Below, piece after piece: positions 37,792 through 47,884 of a stretch of DNA of 64,000 nucleotides. Made by a program: the position numbers and the translations under genes. This stretch comes from Pantoea vagans. GTDB lineage: Bacteria; Pseudomonadota; Gammaproteobacteria; Enterobacterales; Enterobacteriaceae. The notes under the pieces are model-generated. The model saw only the letters and a program-made list of their open reading frames with translations, was not told where the DNA came from and searched no databases. Numbering within the stretch: the first letter of the stretch is position 1; each line of letters opens with the position of its first letter. The stretch covers positions 3,286,001 to 3,350,000 of the forward strand of contig NZ_CP038853.1 of the NCBI RefSeq assembly GCF_004792415.1. Reading direction: 5' to 3'.

Positions 37792-38747
37792 CTGCAATCC
37801 TGCCGAATCCTTTTATTGAGCAGCGCGCCGATCCCTTTATCCTGCGCCATGAACAGCACTACTATTTTGTGGCCTCGGTGCCGGAATATGACCGGCTGGA
37901 GATCCGGCGCGCTACCACGCTGGCTGGCCTGCGCAGCGCCGAACCAGTTGTGGTCTGGCGCAAGCCCGCGAGTGGTTCCTGCAGCGAATTAATCTGGGCA
38001 CCTGAGCTGCACTACATTGACGGTCAATGGGTCATCTATTTCGCGGCAGCCCCGACGCGGGAGATCAAAGAAGGACTGTTTCAGCACCGGATGTATGCGC
38101 TGGTATGCGAAGCCGCAGATCCGTTGCAGGGCGAATGGCAGCCCTGCCGCCGCGTCTTCAGTCAGTTCGACAGCTTCTCACTGGATGCTACCCACTTCGT
38201 GCATCAGGGCAAAAACTGGTATCTCTGGGCGCAGAAAGATCCCCTGATTCCCGGCAACTCTAACCTCTACCTGGCTGAGCTGCTGAATCCCTGGACGCTG
38301 AAAGGCACGCCGGTGATGCTAAGCCGGCCGGAATATGAGTGGGAATGTGCAGGGTTCAGTGTTAATGAAGGTCCGGCGGTCATCCGTCACGGCGATCGGC
38401 TGTTTGTGACCTACTCCGCCAGCGCCACCGATGAGAATTACTGTCTGGGGCTCCTGTCGATTGCCGCAGATGCCAACCCGCTTGATGTCGCGGCCTGGCA
38501 GAAATCAGCGCGACCAGTTTTTGTGTCCAGCTGGGACAACCACCAGTACGGGCCGGGTCACAATAGCTTTACTCAGGATGAGGCAGGACGCGACGTGCTG
38601 GTTTACCATGCGCGTAATTACACTGAAATTGAGGGCGATCCACTCTGGGATCCGAACCGCCATACCCGACTGAAATATTTCAGCTGGCGGGAAGATGGCA
38701 CGCCCGATTTCGGCGTGCCACCTGCTGATTACACCAGCGTGCCGTAA
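37788..38747 (+). CDS. Glycoside hydrolase family 43
   Basis: This 319-residue enzyme has a five-bladed propeller of GH43 type, with activities such as beta-xylosidase or alpha-L-arabinofuranosidase. The candidate catalytic base is the Asp of RADPFIL near residue 15, the pKa-modulating Asp is in SLDATHF, and the general acid Glu is in NEGPAVI. No signal peptide, so it is cytoplasmic, fitting the coupled transporter. Its last 19 bases overlap the end of the convergent ampE gene. The exact substrate cannot be stated. Confidence 0.88.
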   Translation: MTAILPNPFIEQRADPFILRHEQHYYFVASVPEYDRLEIRRATTLAGLRSAEPVVVWRKPASGSCSELIWAPELHYIDGQWVIYFAAAPTREIKEGLFQHRMYALVCEAADPLQGEWQPCRRVFSQFDSFSLDATHFVHQGKNWYLWAQKDPLIPGNSNLYLAELLNPWTLKGTPVMLSRPEYEWECAGFSVNEGPAVIRHGDRLFVTYSASATDENYCLGLLSIAADANPLDVAAWQKSARPVFVSSWDNHQYGPGHNSFTQDEAGRDVLVYHARNYTEIEGDPLWDPNRHTRLKYFSWREDGTPDFGVPPADYTSVP

Positions 38748-39583
38748 ATCGTCAGCAACGCGACGGCAACAACCAGCACCAGCGAAGTCCGTTTCGCTAA
38801 CGCCACGGCCACCCGTGGCGTTTCAACTTTATCGGTGTGCGGATCGCGCGACAGTGAGAACTGCGCCAGCATCGTCAGCACGTGATACTGAGAACGGTGA
38901 CGATCGGTCAGCGAGGCAAACCAGGCGGGCAGCGCTTTTTCGCCGTGGCCCAGCAGCGCGTAAGCGACACCCGCCAGCCGCACCGGGATCCAGTCGAGCA
39001 GATGCAAAATCGCATCCACGCCTGATTGCGCTCGCGCCATCGGTGTACCGTGCTTTGCCAGCCAGCCCTGCCAGGCGCGCAGAAACGCGTAACCCACCAG
39101 CAGCGCCGGTCCCCACGGGCCACCCACCACCAGCCAGAACATCGGGGCGAGATAAAAACGGAAGTTTATCCAGATCAGCGCATTCTGCAGCTCGCGCAGG
39201 AACTCACGTTCGCTGCACTCCACCGGCACACCATGGATTAGCGTCAGCTCAGCCGCCATCGCCTGATGTGCCGCGTCGTCGTCATGGCTGGCCGCTTTCA
39301 GGTAGCGATGGTAGTGCTGACGTACTGAGCCGGCACCGATGCAGAGCAGTCCGGCAACGATCCAGAACAGCAACTGCAGCACGCCAAACAGCAATCCTTT
39401 CAGACTCCAGACCACCAGCGCGGTCAGCGCCATCGCCAGTAAGGTCATCAGCAGGGTTCGCATCATGGAGTAATGGCGGCGATGGCGAAAAATTGGCTCC
39501 AGCCGGTGTTCGAGCTGCCAGTGCTCGCCCAGTTTGAACAGGCGCTCCCAGCCTAAAACCAACAACAAGGTAAACAACGTCAT
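38729..39583 (-). CDS. ampE: Regulatory signalling membrane protein AmpE
   Basis: AmpE is an inner-membrane protein linked with ampD in beta-lactamase regulation, though its role is poorly defined. The 284 residues match the E. coli length, starting [22 protein letters not shown], with several membrane segments. It follows ampD after 16 bases in one operon. Its 3' end overlaps the convergent GH43 gene by 19 bases. Confidence 0.94.
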   Translation of the reverse strand: MTLFTLLLVLGWERLFKLGEHWQLEHRLEPIFRHRRHYSMMRTLLMTLLAMALTALVVWSLKGLLFGVLQLLFWIVAGLLCIGAGSVRQHYHRYLKAASHDDDAAHQAMAAELTLIHGVPVECSEREFLRELQNALIWINFRFYLAPMFWLVVGGPWGPALLVGYAFLRAWQGWLAKHGTPMARAQSGVDAILHLLDWIPVRLAGVAYALLGHGEKALPAWFASLTDRHRSQYHVLTMLAQFSLSRDPHTDKVETPRVAVALAKRTSLVLVVAVALLTIYGTLV

Positions 39584-39599
39584 ACTGACCCCGCAAAAA

Positions 39600-40151
39600 T
39601 CACGATTTTTGCTGCGTTAACAGCTGTTTGTAGTAGTCCCAGTCAAAAGCAGGTCCGGGATCGGTTTTGCGTACCGGCGCGATGTCGCTGTGCCCCGTGA
39701 TACGCGAAGGCGTTACCGGATAGTGTTGCAGCAGTAACTGCGTGACCTGCTGCAAGGCCCGATATTGCGCCTCGCTATACGGCTCGCTGTCAGTTCCTTC
39801 CAGCTCAATACCGATGGAGAAGTCGTTGCAGTTTTCACGTCCTTCAAACTGCGAAATGCCTGCATGCCAGGCGCGTTTGTCAAAGGAGACATATTGCACA
39901 ATCTCCCCGTCACGACGAATCAGGCAGTGTGCTGCCACTTTCAGCGCGGCGATATCCGCAAAATAGGGATGGGCATCCGGCGGTAATGTGCCGGTAAACA
40001 GTCTGTCAATCCAGGGGCCGCCAAATTCACCGGGTGGCAGGCTGATATTGTGGATCACCAGCAGTGAAGGCGCCTCATCGTCAGGGCGTTCATTACAATG
40101 CGTTGACGGCACGTGACGCACACCGGTCAGCCAGCCCTGTTTGATTTTCAT
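39600..40151 (-). CDS. ampD: 1,6-anhydro-N-acetylmuramyl-L-alanine amidase AmpD
   Basis: AmpD is a cytoplasmic zinc amidase that recycles muropeptides and thereby keeps AmpC beta-lactamase expression low. It has 183 residues, as in E. coli. The amidase-2 domain shows the ligand His in [14 protein letters not shown] and the others in [21 protein letters not shown] near the C-terminus. The start is the ATG at 40149-40151. No ampC or ampR lies in this window. Confidence 0.95.
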   Translation of the reverse strand: MKIKQGWLTGVRHVPSTHCNERPDDEAPSLLVIHNISLPPGEFGGPWIDRLFTGTLPPDAHPYFADIAALKVAAHCLIRRDGEIVQYVSFDKRAWHAGISQFEGRENCNDFSIGIELEGTDSEPYSEAQYRALQQVTQLLLQHYPVTPSRITGHSDIAPVRKTDPGPAFDWDYYKQLLTQQKS

Positions 40152-40261
40152 ACCGTTTTTCCTTATATCGCCAGGCTGAGAATAGCATGAATAATAAAGG
40201 ATTCTTGCCTCTTAGTGTGTCGGTCCGGTGACATTAAATTGCCCTTTGTTAAGGATACTAA

Positions 40262-41245
<984 letters not shown>

Positions 41246-41420
41246 CCTGTCCCGCCGTAACCTGACACGGCGATTTTGCGACCCCGCTTCCGGCGCAGTT
41301 TCGACTGCGCTGCAATTCTGAAATCTCTTCACATCACGCTTTCCAGTTCGCCGATCTCTGACTGTCTTTCACCGCCCCCGATTTTTACCCTGTCGCCTTC
41401 TTAACTCAGGAGACGATGTG

Positions 41421-41876
41421 ATGAATTATCAACGTGGATTTACGCTGGTTGAACTGATGATTGTGGTAGGTATTGTGGCCATCTTAAGTGCCATTGGCCT
41501 GCCCGCTTATCAAAACTATCTGCAGCGTGCGGCCCTCACCGACATGCTGCAAACGATGGTGCCCTATAAAACCGCGGTAGAGCTTTGCGCCATGGAGCGC
41601 GGTGGTCCCACACAATGTCAGGCCGGAGAAGCAGGCATTCCGGCAGCCAGAGGATCGCGCTATGTCTCAACACTGAGCGTGACCAACGGGGTAATTACGC
41701 TGACTGGCCAGGAGAGCCTGAATGGTCTGAGCGTTGAAATGCTGCCGATCTGGGACAGCACAGAGGGCGGCATCAGCTGGCAACGCAGCTGCACCAGCAG
41801 TAATACCAGCCTGCAGGACAACTGCCGGGAACAATTCCGCTTTGCGGATAAAGGAGCCAGCGATGAGCAAGCCTGA
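41421..41876 (+). CDS. ppdD: Type IV major pilin-like protein PpdD
   Basis: PpdD is a type IVa prepilin. Six residues before the cut give MNYQRG, and the mature protein begins FTLVELMIVVGIVAILSAIG with the invariant Glu at mature position 5. The protein is 151 residues. AGGAGA fits the ATG at 41421. The TGA overlaps the hofB start by 14 bases, so the two are translationally coupled. A type IV pilus or DNA uptake role depends on assembly genes outside this window. Confidence 0.92.
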   Translation: MNYQRGFTLVELMIVVGIVAILSAIGLPAYQNYLQRAALTDMLQTMVPYKTAVELCAMERGGPTQCQAGEAGIPAARGSRYVSTLSVTNGVITLTGQESLNGLSVEMLPIWDSTEGGISWQRSCTSSNTSLQDNCREQFRFADKGASDEQA

Positions 41877-43248
41877 TGAGACGATTGCGGCATTATGCCA
41901 GCGCTATCGCGCTCTGGTTCTGCACCATGATGCCAGTCTACTGCGCGTCGCCGTCGCGGAGAGCGTGCCGCCCGGACTGGCTGAAGCGCTCAACTTTGCC
42001 AGCCAGTGTCAGATTGAGATCGAATGCTGGCCGCAGGCCCGGCTTGATCAGCTCCAGCACGCTGATAAACCGCTGGTTGCGCGCGAAGAGACACCTGCCG
42101 AGTCAGCAATTGAAGCGACACAGCTTATCCTGCGTCAGGCACTGGAGCGACGAGCCTCCGATGTGCATATCGAACCCTGCCGCGAGGGTCTGCGTGTGCG
42201 ACTGCGCATTGATGGCGTACTGCATCCGCTCTCTTCACTGCCTTCCACTCAGCCTGCGGCGTTGCTGGCACGACTGAAGATCCTTGGTGGGCTGGATATC
42301 GCCGAACGCCGCTTACCGCAGGATGGTCAGTTCAGCATGGAGATTGCCGGTAAACCCGCCTCTTTCCGCCTGGCGACCTTACCCATCTATGGCGGCGAGA
42401 AAGCAGTGGTCCGGCTGTTGCAGAGTGAAAGCGCGGCGCTGTCTCTGGATAAGCTCGGCTTACCCGCTGCCCAGTTGCGTCTGTTCTGTGCCGCACTGGC
42501 CCAGCCACAGGGACTGATCCTGGTCACCGGCCCCACCGGCAGCGGCAAGACGTTTACGCTTTATAGCGGACTCAGTGCCCTGAATAAACCGGAAAAAAAT
42601 CTGTGCAGCGTTGAAGATCCTATTGAGATCCCACTGCCCGGCACTAACCAGACGCAGATTCACACCAAAAACGGTCTCGATTTTAACCGCGTCCTGCGGG
42701 CGCTGCTGAGGCAGGATCCGGATGTGATCATGGTGGGCGAGATCCGCGATGCCGAAACAGCGGAGATTGCGGTGAAAGCGGCGCAGACCGGGCATCTGGT
42801 GCTGTCGACGCTGCACACCAACTCCACCGCCGAAACGCTAACCCGGCTGCGGCAGATGGGGATTCCCGGTTATCTGCTGGGGTCAGCGCTGAAACTGATC
42901 GTTGCACAGCGTCTGGTCCGACGCCTCTGCCCCCATTGCCGTCAGCCCGCTGAGGCGGTGGCGCACTATCCTGCGGAACTCTGGCCCGGCACCCTGCAGA
43001 CCTGGCGGGCCCCCGGCTGTGACCACTGCTTCTCCGGCTATTTTGGCCGGCTGGCGCTGTTTGAGCTGCTGCCGATCAATGCCAGGCTGCAGAATGCGAT
43101 TGCAGCCGAGATGCCGCTGGAGAATCTGCTCAGTCTGGCGAAACAGCAGGGATTGCGCACTTTACTGGTTTCCGGCCTGGAAGCGGTAAGCCGCGGCGAT
43201 ACCTCGCTGGAAGAGATGCAACGGGTGATTGGGCTGGACGATGGCTAA
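41863..43248 (+). CDS. hofB: Type IV pilus assembly ATPase HofB (PilB-like)
   Basis: HofB is the 461-residue ATPase that would drive pilus assembly at the inner membrane. It has Walker A GPTGSGKT around residues 222-230, an Asp box and Walker B region with LLRQDPDVIMVGEIRD, and the His box TLHTNSTAETLTRLRQMGI. A four-cysteine zinc site is seen in LCPHCRQ and PGCDHCFSGYFGR. The ATG at 41863 has AAGGAG upstream and lies inside the ppdD end; a longer frame to 41734 is only the antisense of that overlap. It overlaps hofC by eight bases. Confidence 0.94.
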   Translation: MSKPDETIAALCQRYRALVLHHDASLLRVAVAESVPPGLAEALNFASQCQIEIECWPQARLDQLQHADKPLVAREETPAESAIEATQLILRQALERRASDVHIEPCREGLRVRLRIDGVLHPLSSLPSTQPAALLARLKILGGLDIAERRLPQDGQFSMEIAGKPASFRLATLPIYGGEKAVVRLLQSESAALSLDKLGLPAAQLRLFCAALAQPQGLILVTGPTGSGKTFTLYSGLSALNKPEKNLCSVEDPIEIPLPGTNQTQIHTKNGLDFNRVLRALLRQDPDVIMVGEIRDAETAEIAVKAAQTGHLVLSTLHTNSTAETLTRLRQMGIPGYLLGSALKLIVAQRLVRRLCPHCRQPAEAVAHYPAELWPGTLQTWRAPGCDHCFSGYFGRLALFELLPINARLQNAIAAEMPLENLLSLAKQQGLRTLLVSGLEAVSRGDTSLEEMQRVIGLDDG

Positions 43249-44440
43249 CACAGCTTTATTCAGCTGGCAGGCGGTCGATAGCCAGGGCCAGTTACTCAGT
43301 GGTCAGCTACTGGCTGTCGACACTGACAACCTGCTACAGATGCTGTCGCAGCGCGATCTTCTGCCGGTGAGCTGGAAGCGGGAAAAAATCTGGCGTCAGA
43401 GGGAGTGGACGTGGCAGCACAAAACCGATCTGATTCGTCAGCTGGCTACCCTGCTCAAAGCGGGCCTGCCGCTGGCTGAGAGTCTGGCTTTACTGGCTGA
43501 GGGGCATCCTCATGCAGGCTGGCGGGCTCTGATGCTCGCCCTGCATCATCGGGTACTCAGCGGTGCCCCTTTTTCACAAGCTTTGCGTGAATGGCCGCAG
43601 ATTTTTCCGCCGCTCTACCCGGCTCTGATGGAAGTGGGCGAACTGACGGGGCAGCTGGATGTCTGCTGCAGTGAGCTGGCTCAGCAGCAGATCCGCCAGC
43701 AGCAATTATGGCATCAGGTGGCAAAGGCGTTACGCTATCCGCTGTTCATTCTGCTGGTGGCGATAGCGGTCACCTGCGGCATGCTGCTGTTCGTGCTGCC
43801 AGAGTTCGTTGCGGTGTATGACTCCTTTGACGCGCCCCTGCCCGCTTTTACAGCCGCGGTCATGCAGTTATCTGCCGCGCTTCAGGAATGGGGCGGTGTG
43901 CTGGCCTTTAGTATTTCGCTGATGCTGGCTGGATGGCATCAGCTGCGACGACGCTCTCCAGGCTGGCAACGCCGTGAACAGATGCTTTTCCTGCGCATCC
44001 CGCTGCTTTCCGGGTTGTGGCGAGGCACGCAGCTGACGCAGATCTATACCATCCTGAATCTCACGCAGCGCGCCGGGTTAACCCTGTTACAGGGGCTGGC
44101 CGCCGTGGAAGTCACGCTCTCTTCATTACTCTGGCGGGAAGCAATGGCCGGACTGCAGCAGCATATTGCGCAGGGGAGTCCTCTGCATCAGGCGCTGATG
44201 CAGCATCCGCTGTTCACGCCCTTATGTGGTCAGTTGATTCGGGTTGGTGAAGAGGCGGGCGCACTGGATTTGATGCTGGCTCGCCTGGCGGAATGGCACG
44301 AGGCAGAAACGCGAGAGCGCGCTGACACACTGGCGGCGTCACTGGAACCGATGATGATGGTGGTGATTGGCGGCATTGTCGGCACGCTGGTGATTGCGAT
44401 GTATCTGCCGGTGTTCGGGCTGGGTGATGCGATGCATTAA
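43241..44440 (+). CDS. hofC: Type IV pilus inner-membrane platform protein HofC (PilC-like)
   Basis: HofC is the 399-residue polytopic platform protein of the pilus machine. It has two type II secretion F domains (about residues 60-180 and 265-390), each preceding membrane segments, with motifs GLPLAESLALLAEGH and AGLTLLQGLAAVEVTL. The ATG at 43241 lies within the last codons of hofB. Together with ppdD and hofB this is a three-gene operon identical in order to E. coli. Confidence 0.93.
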   Translation: MANTALFSWQAVDSQGQLLSGQLLAVDTDNLLQMLSQRDLLPVSWKREKIWRQREWTWQHKTDLIRQLATLLKAGLPLAESLALLAEGHPHAGWRALMLALHHRVLSGAPFSQALREWPQIFPPLYPALMEVGELTGQLDVCCSELAQQQIRQQQLWHQVAKALRYPLFILLVAIAVTCGMLLFVLPEFVAVYDSFDAPLPAFTAAVMQLSAALQEWGGVLAFSISLMLAGWHQLRRRSPGWQRREQMLFLRIPLLSGLWRGTQLTQIYTILNLTQRAGLTLLQGLAAVEVTLSSLLWREAMAGLQQHIAQGSPLHQALMQHPLFTPLCGQLIRVGEEAGALDLMLARLAEWHEAETRERADTLAASLEPMMMVVIGGIVGTLVIAMYLPVFGLGDAMH

Positions 44441-44441
44441 G

Positions 44442-44460
44442 GGGGCGCAGAGTGCGCCCC
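44442..44460. terminator. Hairpin between hofC and guaC
   Basis: GGGGCGCA (44442-44449), loop GAG, and TGCGCCCC (44453-44460) form a perfect stem in the short gap between two convergent genes. It lacks T-runs but could stop transcription from both sides. Confidence 0.6.
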
Positions 44461-44466
44461 GAAAGA

Positions 44467-45507
44467 CTATCGATTGAAAACGCGGTTTTCCTGCTCGTTA
44501 ACCCGGATAAAGGTCGTGCGCTTGGTCAGCTCTTTGAGGCGCTCAGCCCCGACGTACGTACAGGCGGAACGCAGTCCACCCAGAATATCACGCGCGGTAT
44601 CAGCCACCGGACCACGTAATGGCAGCTTCACGGTTTTACCTTCTGCGGCACGGTATTGCGCGACCCCGCCGACATGACGCTTCATTGCCGATTCGGAACT
44701 CATGCCGTAAAAGAGCATGAAGCTTTCGCCATTCTCTTCGACGACCTGCCCTTCACACTCATCATGTGCCGCCAGCATGCCACCCAGCATCACAAAGTCA
44801 GCGCCGCCGCCAAAGGCTTTTGCAATATCGCCCGGCACGGAACAGCCGCCATCACTGACAATCTGTCCACTTAAACCATGCGCCGCATCGGCACACTCAA
44901 TGACAGCAGAAAGCTGCGGATAGCCTACACCGGTTTTCACTCGTGTAGTGCAGACCGAACCCGGGCCAATACCGACTTTGACGATATCCGCGCCGGAGAG
45001 GATGAGCTCCTCCACCATTTCGCCCGTGACCACGTTACCGGCACAGATGGTTTTAGCCGGGAACATTTCACGCGCGCGCTGCAGGAAATCGACAAAATGC
45101 TGTGAGTAGCCGTTAGCCACGTCAATGCAGATAAACTGCAGATCGTCAGACAGCGCCATAATCGCGACCAGTTTAGTCAGGTCGGCTTCTGAGGTGCCGG
45201 TTGAAACCATCACATGGTTCAGGACTGTCGCAGGCACGCGCTGAATAAACGCCCGCCAGTCGTCTGCGCTGTAATGCTTGTGGACGGCAGTGAGGATATT
45301 GAAGCTGGCCAGCGCCTCGGCCATCGAAAATGTGCCGACGGTATCCATGTTGGCGGCGATGATCGGTACGCCGCTCCAGCTCAGGCCTGAATGTCTGAAG
45401 GTAAAGCTGCGCTCAAGCTCAACCTGTGAGCGACTTTGCAGGGTTGAACGTTTGGGGCGGATCAAGACATCTTTAAAGCCCAGTTTCAAATCTTCTTCAA
45501 TACGCAT
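44467..45507 (-). CDS. guaC: GMP reductase
   Basis: GuaC reductively deaminates GMP to IMP with NADPH. The 346-residue protein starts [20 protein letters not shown], one residue shorter than E. coli GuaC. The catalytic cysteine lies in [13 protein letters not shown] near residue 186, with the phosphate-binding SDGGC downstream. An in-frame ATG 13 codons upstream is unlikely because it breaks family alignment. It is divergent from coaE. Confidence 0.96.
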   Translation of the reverse strand: MRIEEDLKLGFKDVLIRPKRSTLQSRSQVELERSFTFRHSGLSWSGVPIIAANMDTVGTFSMAEALASFNILTAVHKHYSADDWRAFIQRVPATVLNHVMVSTGTSEADLTKLVAIMALSDDLQFICIDVANGYSQHFVDFLQRAREMFPAKTICAGNVVTGEMVEELILSGADIVKVGIGPGSVCTTRVKTGVGYPQLSAVIECADAAHGLSGQIVSDGGCSVPGDIAKAFGGGADFVMLGGMLAAHDECEGQVVEENGESFMLFYGMSSESAMKRHVGGVAQYRAAEGKTVKLPLRGPVADTARDILGGLRSACTYVGAERLKELTKRTTFIRVNEQENRVFNR

Positions 45508-45741
45508 AAACAGTGTCCTGGTAAGTGGCAATGAATCGTCGTTCACGAAGTAAGCACAGCTCCAGTGACGTTATGATACGCGCCTCTCGCTGCGCGACAA
45601 GACTGCGAATTTCACTTTATTTACGCTACAATCCGTTAAATTTAGTTGTGCTTTATCGGTGTGATCTGCCGCGCATTTTTGCCTTTTTTAGCCAGATCAT
45701 TACCCTGTACCTATGTCGGATTATGAAGTCAGGTGAGAAAC

Positions 45742-46350
45742 ATGCCCTATATCGTCGCGCTTACAGGGGGAATCGGCAGTGGAAAGAGTACGATTGCCCA
45801 GGCATTCGCCGCGTCTGGCGTGGACATTATTGATGCTGACCTGATCGCCCGCGAAGTTGTTGAACCTGGCACGCCCGCTTTGCAGGCCATTCAGGCACGC
45901 TATGGCGCGTCAATCGTGACGGATCAGGGAACGCTTGATCGTAAACAGCTTCGCGACATTATTTTTCAGCAGCCTGAAGAGAAAAGCTGGTTAAACGCCC
46001 TGCTGCATCCGCAGATTAACGCCCGGACACGAGAACTGATCGCCCAGGCCACCTCACCTTATGTGCTCTGGGTGGTGCCATTACTGGTGGAAAACCAGTT
46101 ACAGCACCAGGCTGATCGGGTACTGGTGGTGGATGTCGATGAGGCAACGCAGTTAGCGCGCACCCAGCAGCGTGACCACCTTTCCGTCGAACAGGCGAAA
46201 CGTATTATTGCCGCACAGGCCACGCGCCAGCAGCGCCTCGCCTGTGCCGATGACATTATTGATAACAGTGGTGAGCCCGACGACGCCTTGCCACAGGTTG
46301 CCGAACTCCATCAGCGCTATCTCAGGCTGGCGGCAACGAAACAGGATTAA
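45742..46350 (+). CDS. coaE: Dephospho-CoA kinase
   Basis: CoaE phosphorylates dephospho-CoA, the last step in coenzyme A synthesis. The protein has 202 residues with a Walker A near the start ([10 protein letters not shown]), then [10 protein letters not shown] and the lid region [10 protein letters not shown]. The ATG at 45742 follows AGGTGAG at normal spacing; a GTG three codons earlier is less likely. zapD begins four bases after the stop, so the genes are co-transcribed. Confidence 0.96.
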   Translation: MPYIVALTGGIGSGKSTIAQAFAASGVDIIDADLIAREVVEPGTPALQAIQARYGASIVTDQGTLDRKQLRDIIFQQPEEKSWLNALLHPQINARTRELIAQATSPYVLWVVPLLVENQLQHQADRVLVVDVDEATQLARTQQRDHLSVEQAKRIIAAQATRQQRLACADDIIDNSGEPDDALPQVAELHQRYLRLAATKQD

Positions 46351-46354
46351 TACC

Positions 46355-47098
46355 ATGAGCACACCCGTTCTGTTTGAACACCCACTGAATGAAAAAATGC
46401 GAACCTGGTTACGGGTTGAGTTTTTGATTAATCAGTTAGATGAAACGACACCACTGGATAAAACCGTTAATGCGCTGACCTTTTTTCGCCTGACTGGCGA
46501 GTTGCTCGATATTTTTGAGCGCGGCGACATGCGGACAGAACTGTTGAAAGAACTTGAGCGTCAGCAGCAAAAATTACGGGCGTGGGCTGACGTGCCTGGC
46601 GTCGATATGACGCTGGTGGATGCTCTGCGCGATAAACTCAAAATTCAGTCAACGCAGTTGATGAATGCACCGCGTATGGGCCAGCAACTGCGCGAGGATC
46701 GTCTGATTGCCCTGGTGCGTCAGCGACTGAGCATTCCTGGCGGATGCTGCAGCTTTGATTTGCCGGGCCTGCACATCTGGCTCCATCTGCCGCAGGAAAC
46801 GCGCGATGCGCAGGTCGAGGCCTGGATGCAGACGCTGGAGCCACTGCATCATGCGCTGGCAATGGTACTGGATCTGATCCGCCAGTCCGGCGCGTTCCAT
46901 ATGCAGACCAGTCTTAATGGTTTTTATCAGGATAATGCCGAGGGTGCCGATCTGCTGCGACTGCAATTGTCGCTGGACGATGCGCTCTATCCCCAGGTGT
47001 CCGGACATAAAAGCCGCTACGCCATTCGTTTTATGCCACTTGATAGTGAGCGCGGTGAAGTTCCGGCCCGCCTTAACTTCCAGCTGGCCTGTTGTTAG
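46355..47098 (+). CDS. zapD: Cell division protein ZapD
   Basis: ZapD binds the FtsZ C-terminus and bundles filaments at the division ring. The 247-residue protein matches E. coli length, starting [21 protein letters not shown] longer frame back to 46172 overlaps coaE and is rejected. The stop and the next gene yacG are separated by eight bases. Conserved core residues include [27 protein letters not shown]. Confidence 0.95.
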   Translation: MSTPVLFEHPLNEKMRTWLRVEFLINQLDETTPLDKTVNALTFFRLTGELLDIFERGDMRTELLKELERQQQKLRAWADVPGVDMTLVDALRDKLKIQSTQLMNAPRMGQQLREDRLIALVRQRLSIPGGCCSFDLPGLHIWLHLPQETRDAQVEAWMQTLEPLHHALAMVLDLIRQSGAFHMQTSLNGFYQDNAEGADLLRLQLSLDDALYPQVSGHKSRYAIRFMPLDSERGEVPARLNFQLACC

Positions 47099-47106
47099 AG
47101 GTAAAT

Positions 47107-47307
47107 ATGCAGCAAGAAGTAATGACTGTTTCCTGTCCGCAGTGCGGCAAAGATGTGATCTGGGATGAGCTCAGCCCGTGGCGCCCTTTTTGCAGTAAGC
47201 GCTGCCAGCTCATCGATTTAGGAGAATGGGCCGCAGAAGAAAAACGCATTCCCAGCAGCAACGACATGAACGACAGTGATAACTGGAGCGAAGAAGAAGA
47301 TCGCTGA
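47107..47307 (+). CDS. yacG: DNA gyrase inhibitor YacG
   Basis: YacG is a 66-residue zinc protein that binds the GyrB C-terminal domain and inhibits gyrase. The four zinc ligands are in VSCPQCGKD and RPFCSKRCQ, followed by the conserved [14 protein letters not shown]. The ATG at 47107 has GAGG upstream. A TTG five codons earlier would run into zapD. It ends the coaE-zapD-yacG operon. Confidence 0.95.
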   Translation: MQQEVMTVSCPQCGKDVIWDELSPWRPFCSKRCQLIDLGEWAAEEKRIPSSNDMNDSDNWSEEEDR

Positions 47308-47310
47308 TGA

Positions 47311-47331
47311 GATGGGGCGCACTGCCCCATC
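47311..47331. terminator. Hairpin between convergent yacG and mutT
   Basis: GATGGGGC (47311-47318), loop GCACT, and GCCCCATC (47324-47331) form a perfect 8-base stem in the 27-base gap between the two stops. There is no T-run on either side. Confidence 0.5.
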
Positions 47332-47334
47332 CAG

Positions 47335-47730
47335 TCAGAGTTCGCCCGCGACCAGACGCGCAATCAGCTGGTGATTCGCGGGTGGAAACTCCTCCGCCAC
47401 CAGCGCATGCTGATCAACCCAGCGCTGTGGCTGACCCTCTTTGCCCCACGGCTCGCCTTTCCACCCTTCAACCAGAAAGAAATGCAGCGTTACGCGCAAA
47501 TCGTCATAGCTGTGGTCTGCATGACCAATCGGGCGTGCCTCAGTGACGTCAATCCCGGTCTCTTCGTGTAGCTCCCTGATCAGCCCCTGTTCGGCGCTTT
47601 CGCCCGCTTCAATCTTACCGCCAGGAAACTCCCACTTGTTCGCCATGTAAGAGCTTGCCGCGCGCTGGGCAAGGAAAATCTGTTTATTGGCATTGCGAAT
47701 GATGCCAACTGCAACCTGCAGGTGCTTCAT
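47335..47730 (-). CDS. mutT: 8-oxo-dGTP diphosphatase MutT
   Basis: MutT removes oxidised dGTP from the nucleotide pool and prevents A:T to C:G changes. The 131-residue protein has the Nudix box beginning at Gly38: GGKIEAGESAEQGLIRELHE followed by ETGIDV. The start is MKHLQVAVGIIRNANKQIFL. It lies downstream of secA with about 150 bases and a strong terminator between. Confidence 0.95.
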   Translation of the reverse strand: MKHLQVAVGIIRNANKQIFLAQRAASSYMANKWEFPGGKIEAGESAEQGLIRELHEETGIDVTEARPIGHADHSYDDLRVTLHFFLVEGWKGEPWGKEGQPQRWVDQHALVAEEFPPANHQLIARLVAGEL

Positions 47731-47841
47731 GGAAACTATCCGGTCGTCATTAGTGAATGAAGGCTGATTCTAGAGCATGCCGGAGCGGAAGTTAACCGCT
47801 TTAGCTCAGCGCTGGCGCAGAGATTACGTTAGCAGAGTGCA

Positions 47842-47870
47842 TAAAAAAAGGAGCCAGCGGCTCCTTTTTT
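47842..47870. terminator. Bidirectional terminator after secA
   Basis: AGGAGCC (47849-47855), loop AGC, and GGCTCCT (47859-47865) are flanked by seven A residues on the left and six T residues on the right. That gives a U-tract for either strand. It sits 15-20 bases past the secA stop. Confidence 0.9.
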
Positions 47871-47884
47871 ATCAGCATTCAGTC

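Noticed and set aside
41734..41862. N-terminal extension of hofB
   Set aside because: It lies inside ppdD in another frame, while the ATG at 41863 has a good ribosome site and gives the E. coli length.
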